Of a stretch of DNA of 11,893 nucleotides, positions 7,069 to 11,893 are shown piece by piece. The stretch lies in assembly GCA_018679295.1 (NCBI GenBank), contig JAHHLP010000532.1:1-11893 (forward strand), written 5' to 3'. Position numbers and translations under genes: made by a program. The notes under the pieces were generated by a model. That model was given only the letters and a program-made list of their open reading frames with translations. It was not told where the DNA came from and searched no databases. The DNA comes from Rhodothermia bacterium. GTDB lineage: Bacteria; Bacteroidota; Rhodothermia; Rhodothermales; JABDKH01. The stretch's first letter is position 1. Each line of letters begins with the position of its first letter.

Positions 7069-9630
7069 TTATTCGTCCTTGGAGGACTTCGACGATTTGC
7101 GGGCTGACTTCTTCTTGGCGGTCGTAGCCGCTTCTGATTCAGCTTCCTCCTTGTCAACTACAGCAGTCGCCTCAGCAACCGTGTCCTCGTCAGAGTCCGC
7201 TGTCGATTCCGATGCCTCGGCGTCTTTGGCCTGCGGCTCGTCGGACTCGGAATCGCTTGATGGATCGGTGGCGGATGATTCCGAGACCTCTTCTTCCGCT
7301 GCCTCCACGCTCGCTTCCGCTTTGGCAGATGGCTCCGAGACCTCCACTTCTTCCATCGCCTCCACGTTCGCTTCCGCTTTGGCAGATGGCTCCGAGACCT
7401 CCGCTTCTTCCATTGCCTCCTCGCTCTCTTCAGTCTTGGCGGACGCATCGTCCGCCTTTTCCGCATCTTCCAATTTCGCTTTGAGTGACTCTAGGCCACT
7501 CAGTTCCCCCAGCGTGGTCGGTCCCGACTTCGTCGCCTTCTTCTTAAAGGACTGAACGGCTTCTCGCTCCTGCTGACGCTCGGATCTCTCCTTCTTCTTC
7601 TCTTCGTGCTGAGCGGCACGTTTTGCTTCGCGCTCGGTCGCGACCTCGCTGAGCAGGATCTCCTTTTGCCCCGGATCGCAGCGAAGGACGGTCAGGTCAC
7701 TGAGCTGATCCCCTTCGGCGTAAGTGCTGAGCGACTCGGTTCCAGCTTTCAGTTCCGACGCGGGCAGGAATGCTTCCACATCCATCGGCAGATTCACGAT
7801 GATGCCTTTGTCTTCCACCCGTACGACGGTACCCTCGGTGCTCGTTCCCTGGGCGTACACCTCAGCGAACTGATTCCAGGGATTCGTCTCCACTTGCTTG
7901 TGGCCAAGTGAAATGCGCCGCTCGTCCGAGTCAATGTTCAGGACGACTACGTCGAGTTCCTGCCCCTTCTTTACAAGCTCACTGGGGTGGCGCACTTTCT
8001 TCGTCCAGGAAAGATCGCTTATGTGAACCAAGCCGTCGATCCCAGGCTCGATCTCGACAAAGACGCCAAAGGACGTGATATTTCGTACGCTGCCGCGCAG
8101 AACGGTACCTGGCGGGTATCGCTCGGCGATGTTCTCCCACGGATCCGGTTCGAGCTGCTTCATTCCGAGGGAGATCTTCTTGCCCTCGTTGTCGATGTTA
8201 AGAATCTTGACCGGCACCATCTGGCCGAGAGACACGGACTGGCTGGGATGCTTGATGTGCTCCGTCCAGCTCATCTCCGAGATGTGGACAAGACCTTCAA
8301 TACCTTTCTCCAGTTCGACGAAAGCACCGTAGTCGGTAATCGAAACCACCTTTCCTTCCACGACGTCGCCTTCTTTGAACCGTTCACCGATATTATCCCA
8401 AGGGTGCGGCTGAAGCTGCTTCAGTCCGAGTGAGATCCGCTGCCTTTCTTTGTCGTAGTCCAAGACGACTACGTTCATCTTCTCGTCGAGGCCTACAAGC
8501 TCGGACGGATGAGAGACTCGTCCCCAGGAAAGATCCGTGATGTGCAAGAGGCCATCGACTCCTCCGAGGTCAATGAAGACGCCGAAGTCGGTGATGTTCT
8601 TGACAACACCTTCAAGGATTTGACCCGCTTCCATTGTGGAGAGAATCTTGTCGCGCTGCGCCTCAAGATCTTTTTCGATAAGAGCCTTGTGGGAGACAAC
8701 GATGTTCTCGTTTGCCGGGTTGAGCTTGACGATCTTGAACTCCATCCTCTTTTCGAGGTAGGCGTCGAAATCTCTTACTGGGCGCACGTCGATTTGAGAT
8801 CCTGGTAGAAAGGCCTCGATACCGTCAAACAGTTCCACGATCATGCCGCCCTTGATCCGGCGTACGATGGTGCCCTCCAGGACTTCCTCATTCTCGAATG
8901 CGTCTTCGATGCGCTGCCAGCGCTTGACCTTGTCGGCCTTGGTTTTTGAGAGTACGAGCTGGCCATGGTAGTCCTCGATCCGTTCGAGGTAGACTTCCAC
9001 TTCGTCGCCGGGATTAAGCTCGCGAGTCCACTCGGACTTGGGGATGATGCCGTCGCTCTTGAAGCCAATGTCAACGACCACGTCTTTCTCGCCGATGCTC
9101 ACGACTCGCCCCTTGACGATCTCATGGGCAGAAACGTTGGTCAAGGTCTTTTCCACCAACTCGCGAAGCTCGTCGTAGTTAACCGTCTGCTCCGCCCCCA
9201 TGTCTGGCGCGGCTTCGAGGTCCTCGAGCTTGATGACATCGCCGACGATCTCACCGGTGTAGCCCACGGCAATGCCTGTGGTGCCTTCGTCGGTGGTTCG
9301 ATCGGCGTCAGGTTTCGGGCTGTCCTGCTTCGCGTCCTCCAGGATCTGCTCTGCAGTTTGGGGTCTTGCAGGGTCAGAGCTTGACTCGCCCGGGACTTCG
9401 GTGGAGTCATCGGCGCCGGTCGCTTTTGGATCCTCCTTCTTGTCTTGCACCTTCGGAGAATCAGCGGATGATTCGTCAGCCGGGGCTGCTGATTCGGCGG
9501 AGTCTGCCGCCTTGGGTTCTACTGCCGGTACGTCTTCAACTTCAGTGAGCGTGTCGGTCGAGTCGGTTGTGTCTGCAGTGGAGTTTGGTTTCTGCTGGTC
9601 GTCGGCCATGTTTGTGTTTGTACTGGGCAT
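7069..9630 (-). CDS. rpsA: 30S ribosomal protein S1, extended form
   Basis: S1 binds mRNA on the small ribosomal subunit and helps start translation. The 853-aa product contains six S1 RNA-binding domains at about 170-230, 249-315, 336-405, 420-492, 506-580 and 595-662. Domains 3-5 are closest to each other and carry DFGVFIDLGGVDGLLHITDL, DYGAFVELEKGIEGLVHISE and SFGVFVEIEPGIDGLVHISD. E. coli S1 has 557 aa, also with six domains; the difference here is an acidic N-terminal extension (about 1-150, rich in D, E, S, A, T), a charged coiled-coil-like linker (665-698) and an acidic C-terminal tail (720-835) ending in a short Lys/Ser-rich stretch, AKKKSARKSSKSSKDE. The ATG at 9630 is used; an ATG at 9609 is possible. 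No Shine-Dalgarno is present. The 101-bp leader after cmk has only a weak 5-bp hairpin (9695-9718). Confidence 0.95.
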   Translation of the reverse strand: MPSTNTNMADDQQKPNSTADTTDSTDTLTEVEDVPAVEPKAADSAESAAPADESSADSPKVQDKKEDPKATGADDSTEVPGESSSDPARPQTAEQILEDAKQDSPKPDADRTTDEGTTGIAVGYTGEIVGDVIKLEDLEAAPDMGAEQTVNYDELRELVEKTLTNVSAHEIVKGRVVSIGEKDVVVDIGFKSDGIIPKSEWTRELNPGDEVEVYLERIEDYHGQLVLSKTKADKVKRWQRIEDAFENEEVLEGTIVRRIKGGMIVELFDGIEAFLPGSQIDVRPVRDFDAYLEKRMEFKIVKLNPANENIVVSHKALIEKDLEAQRDKILSTMEAGQILEGVVKNITDFGVFIDLGGVDGLLHITDLSWGRVSHPSELVGLDEKMNVVVLDYDKERQRISLGLKQLQPHPWDNIGERFKEGDVVEGKVVSITDYGAFVELEKGIEGLVHISEMSWTEHIKHPSQSVSLGQMVPVKILNIDNEGKKISLGMKQLEPDPWENIAERYPPGTVLRGSVRNITSFGVFVEIEPGIDGLVHISDLSWTKKVRHPSELVKKGQELDVVVLNIDSDERRISLGHKQVETNPWNQFAEVYAQGTSTEGTVVRVEDKGIIVNLPMDVEAFLPASELKAGTESLSTYAEGDQLSDLTVLRCDPGQKEILLSEVATEREAKRAAQHEEKKKERSERQQEREAVQSFKKKATKSGPTTLGELSGLESLKAKLEDAEKADDASAKTEESEEAMEEAEVSEPSAKAEANVEAMEEVEVSEPSAKAEASVEAAEEEVSESSATDPSSDSESDEPQAKDAEASESTADSDEDTVAEATAVVDKEEAESEAATTAKKKSARKSSKSSKDE
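7271..7426 (-). repeat. 57-bp tandem repeat in the S1 C-terminal tail
   Basis: Two adjacent 57-bp units (7313-7369 and 7370-7426) differ at only four positions. A third, partial and more diverged unit of about 42 bp lies at 7271-7312. They encode 19-residue repeats of the type EAMEEAEVSEPSAKAEANV, EAMEEVEVSEPSAKAEASV and EAAEEEVSESSA. The period is a multiple of three, so copy-number change keeps the reading frame. The near-identity of the two full units points to a recent duplication. Confidence 0.9.
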
Positions 9631-9731
9631 CGGCTCGGCGAGGTTTGCGCAGCTGCCCTATTCAGGTTTGGTTTTACATCCCCGGTAACGGCGGGTCCTC
9701 GCACCGCTGTCCCAGGACTTACTAGAGTGTG

Positions 9732-10415
9732 TCAGTCGTTTTCTGAACGCTGGATTGTTTCTGCGATCACGCCCACCATGATATCGACTTGCTCCTCAGG
9801 AGTGAGTCGCGTCGTATCGACAGCAATGGCGTCGTCTGCTTTTCGCAATGGCGAGTGTTCCCGTTCGCGGTCTTCCTTGTCTCGCGCCTCAATCTCAGAC
9901 AGTACCTGCGCGAGATCGCTGTCTGCACCCGCCTCTTCCATTTCACGATGTCGTCGCTGAGCCCGCACCCGCGGGTCGGCGTCCATGAAGAACTTCACTT
10001 CGGCATCCGGGAATACGACGGTTCCAATGTCTCTTCCCTCCACGACTACGAAACGGCCCGCTTCTGAAAGCTTCCGGCCGAGACGGCGCTGCTCTGACAC
10101 CAGCTTGCTTCGAACCGCCTGCAACTTGCTGACGCTGCTCGCAAGCTTTGATGCCTCAGAACTACGGATGATCTCAGTTACATCCGCACCGTTGACAAGG
10201 ATTCTCGTGCCCGCCGCGTCTAGCTCCACGTCGAGAATTAGATCGTTGACCATCTTCTCGACCGCATCGGGCCCGTACTCGGAATCCTTCAAGGCAACGC
10301 CGACTGCGCGGTACATCGCGCCGGTGTCTAGGTAAAAACCATCAAGCCGCCTCGCAATCCTGCGCGCGGTAGAGCTCTTGCCGGACCCTGCAGGGCCGTC
10401 GATCGCAATAATCAA
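9732..10415 (-). CDS. cmk: Cytidylate kinase
   Basis: The enzyme phosphorylates CMP and dCMP to the diphosphates, feeding RNA, DNA and CDP-lipid synthesis. The 227-aa product has the P-loop GPAGSGKS (7-14), the CMP-binding LDTGAMYRA (29-37), VVEGRDIGTVVFPDAEVKFF (124-143) and the LID-region RDKEDREREHSPLRKADDAI (178-197), all typical of bacterial Cmk. The start is a TTG: the reading frame is open only from a TAA 30 bp upstream, no ATG or GTG lies before the P-loop, and MIIAIDGPAGSGKS is the usual family N-terminus. No Shine-Dalgarno is present. It lies 101 bp upstream of rpsA, an order conserved in many bacteria, and 99 bp downstream of the lipoprotein gene. Confidence 0.96.
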   Translation of the reverse strand: MIIAIDGPAGSGKSSTARRIARRLDGFYLDTGAMYRAVGVALKDSEYGPDAVEKMVNDLILDVELDAAGTRILVNGADVTEIIRSSEASKLASSVSKLQAVRSKLVSEQRRLGRKLSEAGRFVVVEGRDIGTVVFPDAEVKFFMDADPRVRAQRRHREMEEAGADSDLAQVLSEIEARDKEDREREHSPLRKADDAIAVDTTRLTPEEQVDIMVGVIAETIQRSEND

Positions 10416-10514
10416 TTCAGCTATCCAAAAAACGGCAGTTTGTTAAAGTACCGAAAATACGGGCGTTACGCAATGAAAACGATCTCGCTCATCATGTGAA
10501 TTGGGCGTGCAGCG

Positions 10515-11108
10515 CTAACCCCCTATCGTCGAACTAAGAATAGTTATCGGCTCGGGATATCGAATCTGTCCGACGGCCGTGCTGATCGTAGGAGTCGCGC
10601 GAAGCTTCACATTTTTGGCCTCGCCGTTCTCGCCCGCCAACGACAACGCCAATTCGACGAGATCGGGCGCATTTCGATCGAAAAACTGGATCAGGTCCAG
10701 CCGAACGGCGATCGGAAAGAGGCGCGTGTCCCCGGCAGGGATCACCACTTCGTCATCAAATACTCCGGAAATCGTCTCGACGTCTTCCAGAAGCAGGGTC
10801 CAATCCATTCTTACCATTCTCGCCTGGACGCCATTCTCCTGCGGATTCTCCGCTTGAATGTCCAGCACGAACTCGACAGGCAGTTCGTTGCGGCTGACGG
10901 CTGCACCGACACGCACCACGTCCACGGCCCTGAGATCCTCGTAGCTCTTCACGCGCATGACGTCAATTCCGGCCACCTCAAGCCCGGAGAGCGCGTCGAT
11001 ATTAAATTGGACGTTGCGGAGATTTGCGATTTCTTGCAGGGTGGCGCAACCACCGGCGAATACCAGAAAGACAGTCGAAAAGAGAAGCGATCGAAGCGCA
11101 CCTGCCAT
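10515..11108 (-). CDS. LEA/WHy-type lipoprotein of unknown function
   Basis: The 197-aa product starts with a lipoprotein signal peptide: MAGALRSLLFSTVFLVFAGG followed by Cys21, the residue expected to be lipidated, so it should sit on a membrane facing the periplasm. The mature part looks like the LEA type 2/WHy fold, a beta sandwich seen in desiccation-related proteins and bacterial lipoproteins. It contains NVQFNIDALSGLEVAGIDVM, a stretch VEFVLDIQAENPQENGVQAR, RMDWTLLLEDVETISGVFDD and a VVIPAGDTRLFPIAVRLDLI strand region. The role is unknown; the LEA assignment rests on pattern resemblance. The ATG at 11108 is chosen because it gives a clean signal peptide; a TTG at 11153 would add 15 polar residues before it. 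The gene diverges from the methyltransferase gene and lies upstream of cmk. Confidence 0.75.
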   Translation of the reverse strand: MAGALRSLLFSTVFLVFAGGCATLQEIANLRNVQFNIDALSGLEVAGIDVMRVKSYEDLRAVDVVRVGAAVSRNELPVEFVLDIQAENPQENGVQARMVRMDWTLLLEDVETISGVFDDEVVIPAGDTRLFPIAVRLDLIQFFDRNAPDLVELALSLAGENGEAKNVKLRATPTISTAVGQIRYPEPITILSSTIGG

Positions 11109-11123
11109 GGGTAGCGATAGTTG

Positions 11124-11153
11124 ATTACGTGAAATGGGTGAACAGCTTGTCAA
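11124..11153 (-). promoter_or_regulatory. Possible promoter for the lipoprotein gene
   Basis: On the minus strand a perfect TTGACA (11148-11153) is followed after 18 bp by CGTAAT (11124-11129), a four-of-six match to TATAAT. Transcription would begin roughly 8 nt before the ATG at 11108. If the host is of the Bacteroidota type, its main sigma factor prefers other elements (TTTG and TAnnTTTG), so this match may be chance. Confidence 0.3.
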
Positions 11154-11175
11154 TCAAAGTTATGAAGGGGCGTTA

Positions 11176-11766
11176 GTGCGAAAGCTAAGACAAGACGAAA
11201 TCGAGGAGCGGTGGAGTTGTTATCGGGGAAATACAAAACATCCGATAGTCGCGGTACTCGAAAACATCAGATCGGCCTACAATGTGGGATCTATCTTGCG
11301 GACCTCGGATGCAGCAGCTCTCGAGAAAATTATTGTTTGCGGAATCACGCCGACGCCCGACCACAAAAGCGTGCACAAAACCGCGCTTGGTTCTCAGGAT
11401 TCGGTCGAATGGGAACAGTCGCACTCCGCCGCCGACGTAATACGTGGCTTTAAGCAGTCAGGGTATCGGATTGCCGCATTGGAAATTACAGACTCGCCAA
11501 CGCCAATTCAAAGACTTACGGTGTCGGATTTTCCAATGTGTCTCGTCGTTGGGAGCGAAGTACGGGGCGTGTCCGACGAAGCTCTTGCACTGTGCGACGT
11601 CGCCGTGGAGCTACCTCAGTTCGGAGACAAACACAGTCTCAATGCAGCAGTAGCTTTTGGAGTTGCGGCGTATGCCATCGTATCCCGGTATCATTTACTT
11701 CACGATGTTAGCGGCAAGGACATCTCGACGCACCTTGGACCTTCGATGGCGCAGGACCAACCCTAG
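11176..11766 (+). CDS. SPOUT (TrmH/SpoU family) RNA methyltransferase
   Basis: This is an S-adenosylmethionine-dependent 2'-O-ribose methyltransferase of tRNA or rRNA; the target base cannot be told from sequence. From the GTG start it is 196 aa and shows the three SpoU motifs: ENIRSAYNVGSILRTSDAA (29-47), LVVGSEVRGVS (123-133) and VELPQFGDKHSLNAAVAFG (144-162), which form the knotted cofactor site. A polar tail of about 20 residues follows the fold. I choose the GTG at 11176 because it yields an MRKL-type N-terminus common in related proteins and has AAGGGG five bases upstream. An in-frame ATG at 11134 (210 aa) is an alternative. It is divergent from the lipoprotein gene and lies 9 bp before the next gene. 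Confidence 0.9.
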   Translation: MRKLRQDEIEERWSCYRGNTKHPIVAVLENIRSAYNVGSILRTSDAAALEKIIVCGITPTPDHKSVHKTALGSQDSVEWEQSHSAADVIRGFKQSGYRIAALEITDSPTPIQRLTVSDFPMCLVVGSEVRGVSDEALALCDVAVELPQFGDKHSLNAAVAFGVAAYAIVSRYHLLHDVSGKDISTHLGPSMAQDQP

Positions 11767-11775
11767 AGATCACCC

Positions 11776-11893
11776 ATGAGCCTAATCGACGACACTCTTT
11801 TCCCTGCCACGACGGAAGCGGACTGGAGAGCGAGAATTGAGAACGAAAGCCAAGGGCAGGATGCGGAAGAGGCTCTGCGGTGGCGCGTAGAGG
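11776..11893 (+). CDS. mutA: N-terminus of a probable methylmalonyl-CoA mutase small subunit (cut by window edge)
   Basis: Only 39 complete codons are visible, with no stop before the edge. The translation MSLIDDTLFPATTEADWRAR and the following IENESQGQDAEEALRWRVE resemble the start of methylmalonyl-CoA mutase small subunits, where an xxxWxxxIExxLKGxxxExxLxW-type stretch precedes the first barrel strand. That heterodimeric, B12-related enzyme converts methylmalonyl-CoA and succinyl-CoA in propionate metabolism. The ATG is 9 bp after the methyltransferase stop, so the genes may share a transcript. With so little sequence the call is a resemblance, not a proof; the large subunit would be expected just beyond the right edge. 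Confidence 0.55.
   Translation, partial: MSLIDDTLFPATTEADWRARIENESQGQDAEEALRWRVE

Noticed and set aside
6977..7555. Long Ser/Ala-rich plus-strand reading frame opposite the rpsA 3' end
   Set aside because: It is the complement of the repetitive acidic S1 tail; its serine-rich composition comes from reading GAG/GCC-type codons on the other strand. No start context or independent motif.
8965..9384. 139-codon plus-strand frame opposite the S1 N-terminal domains
   Set aside because: Antisense shadow of rpsA; no family resemblance.
9631..9731. Autoregulatory RNA leader for rpsA
   Set aside because: Only a 5-bp stem (9695-9699 with 9714-9718) around a 14-base loop is seen; this is too weak to call a structured leader without comparative data.
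10445..10473. Possible cmk promoter: TTGCGT and TACTTT spaced 17 bp on the minus strand
   Set aside because: Only three of six bases match in each element; spacing alone is not enough, and the likely host sigma factor prefers other sequences.

Overview
The window is a block of bacterial housekeeping genes, complete except for a last gene cut by the right edge. The organism is probably a member of the Bacteroidota/Rhodothermota group (Rhodothermia-like). This is inferred from three things: almost no start codon has a Shine-Dalgarno sequence; several proteins (the LuxC-like acyl-CoA reductase, the LEA-type lipoprotein, the MRKL-type SpoU methyltransferase and the short polyprenyl synthase) look like that group's versions; and the DNA is moderately GC-rich. 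No 16S or other phylogenetic marker beyond ribosomal protein S1 is present, so this placement is tentative.

Left region (35-5131, all minus strand, transcribed right to left): a YqjE-like membrane protein overlaps a YqjD-like membrane-anchored protein by 8 bp. After a 137-bp gap come adenylate kinase and a trans-prenyl diphosphate synthase in a tight pair, then HPr (ptsH) and PTS Enzyme I (ptsI). The HPr/EI pair is the general phosphorelay of the PTS. No sugar-specific EII gene is present here.

Middle region (5239-7025): a free-standing Nfu N-terminal-domain protein is the only plus-strand gene here. It converges, with a 9-bp gap, on a LuxC-like acyl-CoA reductase. The fluoride channel gene crcB lies immediately upstream of that reductase on the same strand.

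Right region (7069-11108, minus strand): a LEA/WHy-type lipoprotein gene, cytidylate kinase (cmk) and ribosomal protein S1 (rpsA). The cmk-rpsA order is widely conserved. The S1 protein is unusually long (853 aa). It has six S1 domains flanked by acidic low-complexity tails, and the C-terminal tail carries a recent 57-bp tandem duplication.

Right edge (11176-11893, plus strand): a SPOUT/TrmH-type RNA methyltransferase gene diverges from the lipoprotein gene. It is followed after 9 bp by the start of what looks like the methylmalonyl-CoA mutase small subunit.

I see no mobile element, CRISPR array, tRNA, rRNA, phage module or defence system, and no gene-free stretch over 300 bp. I do not find a previously undescribed system. 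The most distinctive items are the extended S1, the stand-alone Nfu_N protein, the YqjD/YqjE-like pair and a few GC-rich inverted repeats between genes.
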